From the NCBI RefSeq assembly GCF_000173355.1, contig NZ_ABXA01000004.1, forward strand, positions 1 through 41,539: 41,539 bases of DNA, given 5' to 3'. Below the pieces are notes generated by a model. The model was not told where the DNA came from and made no database searches. It was given only the letters and a program-made list of their open reading frames with translations. Source of the stretch: Anaerococcus hydrogenalis DSM 7454. Its GTDB lineage: Bacteria; Bacillota; Clostridia; Tissierellales; Peptoniphilaceae. This document shows positions 1 through 8,800 of the stretch, piece after piece; position 1 is the stretch's first letter, and the number at the start of each line of letters is the position of its first letter. The position numbers and the translations under genes are program-made.

Positions 1-201
1 GTGGCTCATATTTCCAATAATCGCATCCAAATTTTCCAAACATATCTTCATAAAATTTCCTAACTGCGATCGCTTAAATTTGTCGACACCTAAATTCTAG
101 TAAATTTTAAAAGTTTAATCGGATAAAGGCAAATAAATAAAAATTAAGCTAAAAGGACTTTACAAAAGAAAGTAAATAAAGAAATTTGAGATAAAATAAT
201 C

Positions 202-318
202 CTTTAGGAATAAAACGAGGTAAGACATATCCCATCTCGAGCGCAGTCGAGAGATCTCATACATTAAACAAGGCAAATATTAAACATAATTCATTGGGTC
301 AGTCTTGAATTACTAAAG
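202..318 (+). repeat. Palindromic repeat R1 with CTTTAG-type ends
   Basis: The core at 231-260 reads CCCATCTCGA, a short loop, then TCGAGAGATCTCAT. It is flanked at some distance by CTTTAGGAAT (202-211) and the near-inverted ATTACTAAAG (309-318). The whole unit therefore looks like a ~117-bp element with terminal inverted repeats around an inner hairpin (TCTCGA/TCGAGA). R3 has the same architecture and shared filler. Confidence 0.7.
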
Positions 319-346
319 AAAGAAACAAATAAATAAAAAATACAAA

Positions 347-389
347 GAGATCTCTCCATGCGTTCGTTTCACTCACTTAGTCGAGATGG
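347..389 (-). repeat. Palindromic repeat R2 (inverted copy)
   Basis: This is a reverse-orientation copy of the core. On the minus strand it reads CCATCTCGA, about 20 bases of loop, then GGAGAGATCTC. It lies between R1 and R3, so the orientations alternate +/-/+. Confidence 0.65.
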
Positions 390-476
390 TACTTAGCTTA
401 ATTTTTATTTCAAAATAAATATTATCTAGTTTCATACTTTGTCTACGCTCTGACTTATATGAATATTGAAAAAAAT

Positions 477-581
477 CTTTAGTAATAAAATAAGGCTAAT
501 ACATACCCATCTCGAGCTTGTCGAGAGATCTCTTACATTAACTAAGGCTAATATTAAAATAAAATCCTTGAATTACTAAAG
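477..581 (+). repeat. Palindromic repeat R3 with CTTTAG-type ends
   Basis: CTTTAGTAAT (477-486) opens the element and its perfect inverse ATTACTAAAG (572-581) closes it. The core CCCATCTCGAGCTTG then TCGAGAGATCTC sits at 507-533. The filler on both sides of the core closely resembles R1, which supports a discrete ~105-117-bp mobile-like unit rather than chance palindromes. Confidence 0.7.
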
Positions 582-612
582 AAATAAATAAAAAATAATA
601 AAAATTACCAAT

Positions 613-639
613 AAAAAAACCGGGGCCAAACCCCGGTTT
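613..639 (-). terminator. Rho-independent terminator of the DUF1659-DUF2922 pair
   Basis: There is a perfect 9-bp stem AAACCGGGG/CCCCGGTTT (617-625 with 631-639) and a 5-nt loop. On the minus strand it is followed by a T run (the A run at 613-619). It lies just past the stop codon of the minus-strand gene at 652-873. Confidence 0.9.
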
Positions 640-651
640 CTTCTTATCTTC

Positions 652-873
652 TTATCCTAAATTAAAATCATCTCTAGAAATATTTTCCATATAAGCCTTA
701 TTCAAACCTGTAACCTTCTCATCTTTAGTTTGCAAGACCTTGGAATCTACCATAGCTTGCATTTGAGATTTTACAATTTGGTCATTTAAATCAGCCTTTG
801 GATGATTTATACTTACCATCTTTCCTTTTCCCTTGCTATCTTTAAAAGATAGCTTTAATATTTTTGTATTCAT
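652..873 (-). CDS. DUF2922 family small protein
   Basis: A 73-aa acidic/basic protein with no signal peptide or membrane segment. The N-terminal pattern (K-L-SFKDSKGKGK followed by a segment ending in DLNDQIVKSQMQAMVDS) matches my recollection of DUF2922, a short Firmicute family of unknown function. The start is supported by AGAAAGGAGC six to seven bases upstream. It lies 18 bp downstream of the DUF1659 gene and shares its terminator, so the two are almost certainly co-transcribed. This pairing is common in Firmicutes, but I know of no established role. It is not obviously linked to the pilus genes on the opposite strand. Confidence 0.75.
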   Translation of the reverse strand: MNTKILKLSFKDSKGKGKMVSINHPKADLNDQIVKSQMQAMVDSKVLQTKDEKVTGLNKAYMENISRDDFNLG

Positions 874-891
874 TTTTGCTCCTTTCTAAGC

Positions 892-1074
892 CTAGATTCT
901 TTCTTCTGTGACTTTTTCAACTATGTGATTTTCAACTTCACTTAGGGCTACAAAGGCCTTTGCGAAATTTGATAAATCTTCATTTGTAAGCTTATCATCA
1001 AGATTTGTAAATGTTCTTGAAAATTTTCTAAGCTTCTCACCATCGTTTACTTCATATCTAATTCTAAGTTTCAT
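892..1074 (-). CDS. DUF1659 family small protein
   Basis: A 60-aa protein with the R-I-RYEVNDGEK...SRTFTNLDDKLTNEDL pattern typical of DUF1659, followed by an amphipathic region (FAKAFVALSEVENH). The function is unknown. A GAAAGGAG Shine-Dalgarno precedes the ATG by about seven bases. It is the first gene of a two-gene minus-strand unit with the DUF2922 gene and is divergent from the sortase operon across a 140-bp gap. That gap contains a small inverted repeat, GACAAAATGTC (1110-1120), of uncertain meaning. Confidence 0.75.
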   Translation of the reverse strand: MKLRIRYEVNDGEKLRKFSRTFTNLDDKLTNEDLSNFAKAFVALSEVENHIVEKVTEERI

Positions 1075-1150
1075 ATTATCGCTCCTTTCATATATAGATA
1101 AAGAAAAATGACAAAATGTCCCAAAATTTTCTTAGAATTTTAAAAAAACC

Positions 1151-1179
1151 TTTATTAATAATCTTTTTTAGTGTAAGAT
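1151..1179 (+). promoter_or_regulatory. Possible promoter of the sortase operon
   Basis: TTTATT (1151-1156), a 17-bp spacer and TAAGAT (1174-1179) lie 36 bp before the first sortase start. The hexamers are only moderate matches to the vegetative consensus, so this is a candidate only. Confidence 0.35.
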
Positions 1180-1214
1180 TAATTCGAGTAAGAAAATTTT
1201 AAAATGGTGATACA

Positions 1215-2123
1215 ATGAAAAATAAAAAGAAAAAATCAAAAATATCAATTATCTTGTGGAGACTTATATTTTTAATTGGAATTCTTGTCCTACTTTATCC
1301 AATCATCTCAAGATTTTATTATAGGATAGATTCTAATAACCAAGTCGAAGTCTTCAATCAAGGAAAAAATAAACTAGACAAAGAAGAAATTCAAAGAAGA
1401 ATGGGCCTTGCCAAAGCCTACAATGATTCCTTATCGGGAGGACCAACCAACGATCCTTTTACAGAAAAAAGATATAAGGAAGGTAGGAAAGAATACGCTA
1501 GGATGCTTGAAGTTGAGGAGATGATAGGTCATATAGAAATTCCAAAAATAAACCAGGACCTACCAATTTATGCCGGAACTAGCGAAGATGTCTTGCAAAA
1601 AGGTGTTGGCCATTTGGAAGGAACTTCTCTTCCAATAGGGGGCAACAATACCCACACAGTTCTCACAGCCCACAGGGGACTACCAGAAAAAACTTTATTT
1701 ACAAATTTAAACGAACTTGAAGTCGGCGATAAATTTTATATCCATAATATAGAAAAAACTTTAGCCTACCAAGTTGACCAAATAAAGGTAATTGAGCCAA
1801 GCAATTTTGATGATCTTATGATTGCTCCAGGCCATGATTATGCGACCCTTCTAACCTGTACACCTTTTATGATAAACTCTCACAGACTTTTGGTAAGGGG
1901 CCACAGGGTAGAATATGTAGAAAGTGTAGATGAAGAATTGATTAAAGAAAACAAAACAAATTGGATATTTAGAATTTTATTCTTCCTAGCCTTAATAATT
2001 ATAATCATATTATTGCTAAGAATTAGAAAATTAAGAAAAGAAAACAAAAAAACATCAAGTAAAATTGACCAAATCAAAGAAAAACTAGATAAACTAGGTG
2101 AAAATGATGAGAAGAAAGACTAA
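1215..2123 (+). CDS. srtC: Class C (pilus) sortase, first of three
   Basis: A 302-aa membrane-bound transpeptidase that would join pilin subunits by isopeptide bonds. There is an N-terminal membrane segment (about residues 10-33) after a lysine-rich start. A lid-type motif NDPF lies near residue 80. Catalytic residues are His153 (TAHRG), Cys215 (TLTCTP) and Arg224 (HRLLVRG), with the Cys-to-Arg spacing of nine seen in class C enzymes. A C-terminal membrane segment (about 250-268) is followed by a charged tail. The ATG has a GGTGA five bases upstream. The next sortase starts inside the end of this gene, indicating translational coupling. It is very similar in motif content to the second sortase, so the two probably arose by duplication. 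The substrate is inferred to be one of the three pilus proteins downstream. Confidence 0.93.
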   Translation: MKNKKKKSKISIILWRLIFLIGILVLLYPIISRFYYRIDSNNQVEVFNQGKNKLDKEEIQRRMGLAKAYNDSLSGGPTNDPFTEKRYKEGRKEYARMLEVEEMIGHIEIPKINQDLPIYAGTSEDVLQKGVGHLEGTSLPIGGNNTHTVLTAHRGLPEKTLFTNLNELEVGDKFYIHNIEKTLAYQVDQIKVIEPSNFDDLMIAPGHDYATLLTCTPFMINSHRLLVRGHRVEYVESVDEELIKENKTNWIFRILFFLALIIIIILLLRIRKLRKENKKTSSKIDQIKEKLDKLGENDEKKD

Positions 2124-2989
2124 TATAAAGAAAAATCTTCCCTTCATAATCATATTTTTGATAGGATTTTTGATTTTTTCTTACCCCTTTATAAGCCAAA
2201 AATATTACCAAATAAAGGCTAACGATGAGATTGTTGTCTTTAATAAGGCAAAAGATGAAATCGACAAGAAAGAATTGGAAAGAAGGATGGAGCTTGCAAG
2301 AATTTATAACCAAACTCTTGACCCATCAAAACTTGTAGATCCATACGATAAAAAGGTAAAAGACGCCAAGGCAGAATATGCAAAAATGCTAGAAGTCCAC
2401 GAAATGTTGGGCCATATAGAAATACCAAAAATTGCAGTAGACCTTCCTATTTATGCAGGAACAAGCGATGACGTTTTGGAAAAAGGGGCAGGCCACTTGG
2501 AAGGAACTTCCCTTCCAATCGGAGGATCTTCAACCCATACGGTAATAACAGCCCACAGGGGACTTCCAAATGCTCTTTTATTTAGAAACCTAAACCAAAT
2601 GGTTGAAGGGGATATATTTTATATCCACAACATAAAAGAAACCTTAGCTTATAAGGTCGATAAAATCCAAGTAGTAGAACCATCAAACTTTGAACCGATT
2701 TTTGTAGTAGAAAAAAAAGGACTACGCAACCCTTTTAACCTGTACTCCCTACATGATAAACTCCCACCGACTTTTGGTAAGAGGATATAGGATTCCCTAC
2801 ACCCAAGCCATAGACGATGGATCAGCAAATACACCAAGACTGAAACCAAACTTTTTCCAATTATTTTTAGTATTGTTGCCAATATTATTGTTTACAATAA
2901 TGGTATATTTAAGAGAAAAAAGAAATGCCAAAAAGATGAATATGGAGGTACTAGAAATTGAACAAAAACTCAACGAAAAAGAAAAGTAA
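2098..2989 (+). CDS. srtC: Class C sortase, second of three; frameshifted as read in an A8 run
   Basis: As read, the frame opened at GTG 2098 (or ATG 2104/2107, better placed after AGGTGA) runs to 2790 and ends in unrelated residues. Dropping one A from the eight-A run at 2711-2718 restores the family sequence YATLLTCTPYMINSHRLLVRG and continues to the stop at 2989, giving about 296 aa. The first part holds the N-terminal membrane segment, a VDPY lid-like motif and the catalytic His (TAHRG). The essential Cys and Arg lie after the indel, so the literal product (230 aa) would be inactive. A C-terminal membrane segment follows. It overlaps both neighbouring sortase genes. Whether the indel is real, slippable or a sequencing error cannot be decided here; see findings. 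Confidence 0.85.
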
Positions 2990-3797
2990 AATAATAGGTT
3001 ACATCCTGATATTACTAGGACTTTTAACCCTAGCCTTTCCATTTTCAAGAAGAATATACTCAAACATAGAAAACAAAAGCCAAATAGAAAAAGTAATCAA
3101 GGCCCAAAAAGAAGACAAACAATTCGACCAAATAGAAAAAAAGGCCCAAGAATATAACGAAATTGTAAAAAATTCAGATATATCAATGGTTGACCCCTTT
3201 ACAAGCAAAAACCTAGGCTCAGTAAATATCCTAGAAAACCAAGATGATATATTTGCATACTTGCAAATACCAAAGTTGGATAAAAATATTCCTATTTATT
3301 TAAATGCCTCTTATAATCATTTAGCTTGGGGACTTGGACAAGTATCAGGAACATCTGTACCAATTGGAGGTGAATCTACTAGAAGTGTTCTAGCTGGACA
3401 TAGGGGATGGTGGGGCGATACTATGCTCTTATATGCTGATGACTTGGTAAAAGGAGATATGATATATGTAAAAAGATCTGATAAAGTATTAAAATATTCA
3501 GTTTGTTCAAAAGAAGTAATTGGACCTTATGATTGGGAAAAATTAAAAGTTATAGAAGGTGAAGATATTATAACTTTATTAACTTGTCACCCATTCATAT
3601 GGCCAAGGCCTAACAGATTATTAATAAATGCCAAAAGAGTAGAAGACAAAAACAAAGATCCAAAAGATCAAATTCAAAAAACTGAGATAAGTAAAAAAGT
3701 AAAAATAACAAACTACGCCTATATAGGATTTTTACTAATAGATTTAATCTTAATAATCCTTGTAATAAGAAGCTTAATAAAAACAATAAGAAAATAA
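2958..3797 (+). CDS. srtC: Class C sortase, third and divergent
   Basis: A 279-aa sortase with an N-terminal membrane segment, a VDPF lid-like motif near residue 78, His148 (AGHRG), Cys210 (LLTCHP) and a probable catalytic arginine in NRLLINA (residue 220). The Cys-Arg spacing is one longer than in the other two, and a tryptophan/proline-rich IWPRP segment replaces the usual YMINSH. Other differences include a WWGD insertion after the His motif. The start is a TTG at 2958, supported by GGAGG at 2944-2948 with nine bases spacing. It lies inside the end of the second sortase, so the three genes form one coupled operon. A C-terminal membrane helix lies at about 255-275. The divergence suggests a different substrate or role, for example anchoring or minor-pilin addition; this is inference. 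Confidence 0.9.
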   Translation: MNKNSTKKKSKIIGYILILLGLLTLAFPFSRRIYSNIENKSQIEKVIKAQKEDKQFDQIEKKAQEYNEIVKNSDISMVDPFTSKNLGSVNILENQDDIFAYLQIPKLDKNIPIYLNASYNHLAWGLGQVSGTSVPIGGESTRSVLAGHRGWWGDTMLLYADDLVKGDMIYVKRSDKVLKYSVCSKEVIGPYDWEKLKVIEGEDIITLLTCHPFIWPRPNRLLINAKRVEDKNKDPKDQIQKTEISKKVKITNYAYIGFLLIDLILIILVIRSLIKTIRK

Positions 3798-3804
3798 AAA
3801 TAAA

Positions 3805-3847
3805 CCCACCTTAAAGCAAAATAATTTGCCAAAGGTGGGATTTTTTT
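3805..3847 (+). terminator. Terminator of the sortase operon
   Basis: CCCACCTT (3805-3812) pairs with AAGGTGGG (3832-3839), with an inner GCAAA/TTTGC stem, and is followed by a run of seven T. It lies directly after the third sortase, so the sortases and the pilus structural genes are separate transcription units. Confidence 0.85.
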
Positions 3848-3874
3848 ACCTATCTAATAACTAAAAAATTTATC

Positions 3875-4064
3875 CTTTAGCAATAAAATAAATCCAACAA
3901 TTACCCATCTCGAGCAGATAAATATGCCTTGATTTGGCATATTTATCCCTAAAACTAGTGCAGATTTATAACCGTTGATTTCGGTTATAAATCCTGAAAA
4001 CTAGTGCGAGAGCACGGAAGAATTTGCGAAGCAAATGAGTTTTAGTAGTCGAGAAATCTCATGC
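3875..4064 (+). repeat. Palindromic repeat R4 with a multi-hairpin insert in its loop
   Basis: CTTTAGCAAT (3875-3884) leads to the core ACCCATCTCGAGC (3903-3915). The matching right arm, GTCGAGAAATCTCATGC, appears only at 4048-4064. The ~130 bp between the arms consists of successive hairpins: two 12-bp stems at 3917-3947 and 3963-3993, GTGC-GAGA-GCAC at 4004-4015 and ATTTGC-GAA-GCAAAT at 4022-4036. Other copies have only 4-20 bases in this position. Confidence 0.75.
3914..4005 (+). repeat. Two tandem 46-bp hairpin units with different stems and the same loop
   Basis: Unit 1 (3914-3959) has the stem GATAAATATGCC/GGCATATTTATC. Unit 2 (3960-4005) has the stem GATTTATAACCG/CGGTTATAAATC. Both stems are perfect over 12 bp and both enclose the same 7-base loop, TTGATTT. 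Both are flanked by GCA on the left and AAAACTAGT on the right. The stem sequences differ at several positions but stay complementary. Confidence 0.85.
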
Positions 4065-4121
4065 GAAAATTATAGCAAATATAAAAATAAAATCTCTGAA
4101 CAAGCAAAAAACAAAAATGAC

Positions 4122-4182
4122 CTTCAGCAATAAAACCCAGACAAACCATAACCCATCTCGAGCTTGTCGAGAGATCTCATGC
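4122..4182 (+). repeat. Palindromic repeat R5
   Basis: CTTCAGCAAT (4122-4131) is followed by the core ACCCATCTCGAGC, a 3-base loop and GTCGAGAGATCTCATGC (4151-4182). It has the same orientation as R4. The right-hand ATTACTAAAG end is not recognisable. Confidence 0.65.
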
Positions 4183-4369
4183 ACAAATTATGTCAAACAA
4201 TAAACTACAATCATTGGCTTACAAAATAAATAAAAAATCAAAAAAATTTATATCCAACCATCTTATAAAACTTTTTCACTCAAAAATTCCTTTTTTTAAT
4301 AAAAAACTTATAAAATATTGAGAAAATTTTAGCAATATAAATTAAACTAAAAAATATGTAAAAAATATG

Positions 4370-4398
4370 TTGACGTAAAAATTTTTAAGTTATATAAT
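4370..4398 (+). promoter_or_regulatory. Vegetative-type promoter of the pilus structural locus
   Basis: TTGACG (4370-4375), a 17-bp spacer and TATAAT (4393-4398) form a near-perfect sigma-A promoter, preceded by A-rich tracts that could act as an UP-like element. Transcription would start near 4405, leaving a leader of about 220 nt before the giant adhesin. Confidence 0.8.
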
Positions 4399-4404
4399 TA
4401 TATA

Positions 4405-4623
4405 AACATAGAATAAAACTATATCTAAATTAATATTCGTTTTTAAAACTTATATTTTTTACCCAATAACTTTATCAAAGTACAAGAAAAAAATATAAGG
4501 TTAGAAAAATTAATTGTATATCCCGTAAGTATAAAAATCAAGAAGAAAGTGCAAGCAATCAGTCATCAAATTTTAGGTAATTTCAAACAAACTGAAATTA
4601 GCTAAAATAAAAAAGGAGTTATC
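4405..4623 (+). promoter_or_regulatory. Long 5' leader of the giant adhesin mRNA
   Basis: An untranslated stretch of about 220 nt lies between the predicted start point and the ATG. It contains one clear hairpin, TAATTTCA/TGAAATTA (4578-4585 with 4593-4600), ending 14 bases before AAAGGAG (4613-4619). I recognise no known riboswitch. A role in controlling translation is possible but unproven. Confidence 0.4.
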
Positions 4624-5448
4624 ATGAAAAAGTTATTGAGAAAATCGATGTCATTATTTATGGCCCTTTTTATGGTATTGCAAGTTATGCTCCCGGCCTT
4701 TGCGACAAAGTCTAAGGCAGAAGAAGCCGAGCCTAATTCCATAAAAAACATTGAAAATTTAGACCAAGACCCAGATTCATACTTTTCACTCACAGATTCG
4801 CAAAAAATCTATGACAAAAAAGAGAAGAAAAAGGATGAAAGTAAATTTACTATTGCCCTAGGTCTTTCTGATACAAGTACAAATTTTAGGCTGGTAAAAA
4901 GAAATGACCTAAAATTATATGACGATAGGTATTTTCCTACAAATGAAGAAGCATCCAAAGAATATTGGAAAATCAAAGATAAGCTCAAAGACCAAGGCCT
5001 TGATATAGAAATAGATATAATAAAAGATGACCAAGGTTACAAAATCGTAGGAAAAAATCAAGACCAAGACCCAGAAGAAAATCCTTACGGGATAAATTAT
5101 TCATACATAGACTTTAAAATAATAGACAATTTTGATTTTAATGAAAAAGGAAATCAAAAATTACTAGAAAAAGATAAATTGGTATTCAATTTAGAATTTA
5201 CTCAAAACATATCCCCAGATCCAAACTACAACTTGATTGAAAAAGACCAAGATGGAAATTATGAGATTAAAAATCATGGACAAATCTTTGCCCTAATCAA
5301 TAATGACAAAGTTAACATCTATGACACATCTTCTTTGTCAAATGATTTTAATGAACTAAACCAATACAAGGAAGATAAAAAATCTGAGGACGAAAGAAAA
5401 AAAATAGAAGAAGAGAAAAAAAGCTCAAGAAGAAAAGAAAAAGGCTGA
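4624..5448 (+). CDS. Giant pilus adhesin, N-terminal part (open frame ends at an A7 indel)
   Basis: This is the beginning of the giant surface protein that continues to 19821. It has a typical signal peptide (MKKLLRKSMSLFMALFMVLQ, then PAFATKSKA; cleavage probably near residues 28-33). An acidic, unassigned region of about 200 residues follows, with a DPDSYFSLTDSQ stretch, and then the start of a Lys/Glu-rich coiled coil. The start is set by AAAGGAG five bases upstream. The frame stops at 5448, but removing one A from the seven-A run at 5416-5422 lets the coiled coil continue. As read, this would be a secreted 274-aa protein without any wall anchor. Confidence 0.85.
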   Translation: MKKLLRKSMSLFMALFMVLQVMLPAFATKSKAEEAEPNSIKNIENLDQDPDSYFSLTDSQKIYDKKEKKKDESKFTIALGLSDTSTNFRLVKRNDLKLYDDRYFPTNEEASKEYWKIKDKLKDQGLDIEIDIIKDDQGYKIVGKNQDQDPEENPYGINYSYIDFKIIDNFDFNEKGNQKLLEKDKLVFNLEFTQNISPDPNYNLIEKDQDGNYEIKNHGQIFALINNDKVNIYDTSSLSNDFNELNQYKEDKKSEDERKKIEEEKKSSRRKEKG

Positions 5449-5844
5449 GGAAGAGAAAAAAGAGCAAGAGGCCCAAAAGCAAAAAGAAGAAGCCGAGAAA
5501 AAGGCCCAAGAAGAAAAAGCCAAAGCCGAAGAAGAAAAGAGATTAGCAGAAGAAAGGGATGAAAAAGAAAAAGCTGAGAAAGAAGAAGCTGAAAAAGAAA
5601 AACTAGAAAAAGAATCAAAAGAAGATTCTAAAACAGAAGAAAAAACTCCTTCCCAAGAAAAATCTGAAGAAGAGAAGAAGGAAAAAGATAAAAAAGAAGA
5701 AGAGAAAAAAGCCCAAGAAGAAAAAGAAAACCAAGAAGAGGCTCAAAAGGCAAAAGAAGATGCTGAGAAAAAAGCCCAAGAAAAAAGAAAGAGGCTGACA
5801 AGAAACTCTACTTCCCTAAAAAAGAAGAAAGTCCTAAGTCCATA
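5423..5844 (+). CDS. Giant adhesin coiled-coil segment in a shifted frame
   Basis: Between the two indels the reading frame is displaced by one. In that frame the DNA encodes about 140 residues of almost pure Glu/Lys/Ala/Gln in repeating EEKKAQEEK/AEKKAQEE patterns, a long charged coiled coil. The frame returns to that of the upstream part if one A is added to the six-A run at 5781-5786. The two changes cancel exactly, and the total length 4624-19821 is a multiple of three. There is no start codon with a ribosome site here, so it is a segment of one gene rather than a separate one. Confidence 0.8.
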
Positions 5845-8800
5845 ATGGATAAAGACATAGAAGAATCTTCCCTTTCAAAAGCAGATAAGGAATTAAAAGA
5901 GGCTCTTAAAAATAAAAAGCTAAGCTTGGAGGACTTACAAAAACTCCTAACCACACTTGGAGAAAAATATAAATTAAACAAGGCCGACCAAGAAAAACTT
6001 ATGACTAAAAATGATAAGTCAATAAGAGACCTTGTAGAAAAAGATAGGGAAGAAAACTTTAGGGCTAATATACTTTTAGACCTAACTCAAAGAGAATCAA
6101 ATAGCTTTGCTGATAAAGCATTCCATCTAAAAACAACAATGAAAGTTAAGGCAGCACCAGCTTGGCCAATCCCATCTGGTTGGTACTTTGATATAAACCT
6201 TGGTCCATACCTAAAGGAAGATACAGAACAAAAGATAGAAAATCTTTACCATGATAAACTCGGTCTAGTAGCAACTGCCCAAATCTTTAAAAATGGTAAG
6301 GATAATATTATTAGATATACCTATGTTAGAAAGGTTACAGAACCTATAGACCTAAACATAGACCAAGTATTAGCATTTGATACAAATGCAATTGGAAATT
6401 TGGACCCAATCACAGTTAAAATCAAAGTAGTTCCTAAAAACAATCCGGTCCAATCTATGCCGGACATTATTGTAAGAAGTAATCAAGATTCCCCAGTAGA
6501 GTCAAGCTTTGAAATAAAAGATGAGGGAGAGACCCAAACAGGCACCTACCCTTACCAACTAGACTGGAGAACAACCTCCCAAAAACTTAAGGATAATAAG
6601 GGAAACCCAATAGAAAAGTTAGTTGATTTGGATAAGTCCAAGCTAACAGGAGCCTATGTAGAATGGGATATAGAAGTCGATACAGATAAGCTTGTTGACC
6701 CTAAGAATGAACTTAAATTTGATAATCTAAACCTAACAGTCTTTGGGTCAGCCAACCAAGGCCTTACAAATATTTACTACAAGGCATCCAAAAACAAAAC
6801 TGACCTAGAGACAACAGATGGTTATATTTCTTCAACAAATCTTGGAGAACTTTTAAGCCAAAACTCACAAATAAGTAAAAATGATCTTGGAAATAAATTA
6901 TATATCAAGGTCAAAGCAACAATTGACCCTAACCAAGTTCACGAAACCTACTCCATAGGTTTTAGAATCAATCCAGATTCTAACTACATCCAAAAGATGC
7001 TTGAAGATATTATCAAAAAATACGAAAGCATCCCAGTACCACCACCACTTAAGTGGTTGAAGGGTGTAGAAGATGCTAGAAGATTTGCAGAAGTGCCATT
7101 CAACTTGGTAGAAACAAATATTCCTGCAACCTTCCTCGGCCTAACAGATAGGTTTACCAACGAGAGATTCTACTACGACAACACGAGGACTATAACAGCA
7201 AATAGAAAATCAGATACTAAGGTAGATTGGTACGCCCTAGATTTATTAAGACGTGGTGAGAGTCAAGACCCAGCCCTAGATAAGCCTGATTTTGATAGAA
7301 ATAATGGTAAAGACAAGAAAACTATTAAGGCAAAAAAGGTCTACTACCTACCACTAAAAGATGGTGGCTATAGGAGAACTACTCAAGCAGGAGATGTTGT
7401 CTTACAAAATGGTCAGTATTTCCCAGGAACCATAGTTTCTTACGAATATCCTAACCACTCAGGAAAAAGAGACGACACCTACAACTTCAGACCTAACTTA
7501 AAAGACAAAAAGAAATTTAATGTCGATGAGTCTTACGATTATGAAGGTGGCCGAGTAAACCTCTTTACAGAAAAAATCTCCGACCAAGACCTAGCCAACG
7601 GCTACATTGCCTACACAGAAAACCCATACCCAATCATGCGTATCAATAGAAACTTCGATTTGGTATCTTGTTTCAACGACCGTGTCAATGCCCCGGTATA
7701 CACAGGAAACACCAAGGTCTTCCTAGATAAACACGAGGATGTATCAGGTGACTACCTAATCACAAGGCTAAACGAATCCCACGGTAGGCCAACAGATAAT
7801 TATAGACTAAGGAATTTCTTGGCAGGGACTCCATATAATGGAGTTTCTCTAAACCATAATAATACATTAAGCCAGGGCCAAGCCATGGAAGAGCTTATGA
7901 AAAAAATCTACTTCTATGGTGAGGAAGTAAAGAAAGAATACACTCAAGGTAAGTATAATTCTAATACCAAGGGACAAGAGATGCACAGGATGATAGAAGC
8001 ATCCATGTACCAAAGGGTAATCCACCACTTTACAGATGGTAAGTCCCTAAAAGATGACTACTTCCAAGCCCCATCATCCTACAACATAGATGAATGGAAG
8101 GTAGACCACACCCTATCAGGTATCCGTCAAACCTATCCAAACACTGGCTGGGATGGATCTTTTGCAGGAAGTGACGAAAGCAGGAGAATAAATAATGAGC
8201 CAGGCGCTCCTAGAAAATTAAAAGACAATGAAACTAAGATAGGAAACTACCCACCAGTCCAATCCACCCAATATGATATGGCGAAAAATCTTTATAATAA
8301 GGTAATAGCTTCTTATAGGGATGGAAATGACTGGAATGCTGACAAGGCAGATTCTGTAAAATTGGTATTCTACTCCCACACCGACGAAGGTAAATACCAA
8401 GAGTTAATCGCAGGTCGTGTAATGGCTCCAATCGAAATTGATAAATATAAGAAAGATGGCACTAAGCTAAAAGACGCCAAATTCAGATTTACCAATATCG
8501 ATACAGGTGAGAAAAAAGAGTGGACATCAACAGATGATAACAAGGCTCACAAGCTTTACCTAAGACCAGGTAAGTACAAAGTCCAAGAAATAGAAACTCC
8601 ACAGGGATTTGAAAAAATCAAAGACTTCGATATAGAAGTAATAAGAAAAGAAATCCATCCAGACAATGGTTCATACGATGCCAAAAAACTTCCAAGAATC
8701 CATGTAAACGATGGTTTTGAAACAGAAGTATCAATAGATGAAAAAACTGTTCCAAAAGATACAGACGGCAAAACCCCTCTTGTAGCCCTTGATAAAGACA

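Larger units (their letters stand above)
1..612. other. Non-coding, repeat-rich stretch at window edge
   Basis: No convincing gene is seen here. The stretch holds three copies (R1-R3) of the palindromic repeat family that recurs at 3.9-4.2 kb and 23.5-25.0 kb, separated by A/T-rich filler. The first ~100 bases have short open frames on both strands running off the window edge, but none has a start and coding character I can defend. Confidence 0.7.

Noticed and set aside
1-100. Possible gene fragment on the minus strand containing KFYEDMFGKFG
   Set aside because: The short open frame looks a little like the start of a glyoxalase-type protein. It has an in-frame stop just upstream, no usable start codon and runs off the window, so it cannot be supported.
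2711-2718. Programmed ribosomal frameshift in sortase 2
   Set aside because: I see no clear downstream pseudoknot or spaced Shine-Dalgarno stimulator, and similar indels occur in unrelated genes. Error or slippage is more likely than programming.
5319-5618. Leu/Phe-rich minus-strand open frame opposite the coiled coil
   Set aside because: It is the antisense of Glu/Lys codons, which always gives Leu/Phe/Ser-rich frames. It is not a gene.
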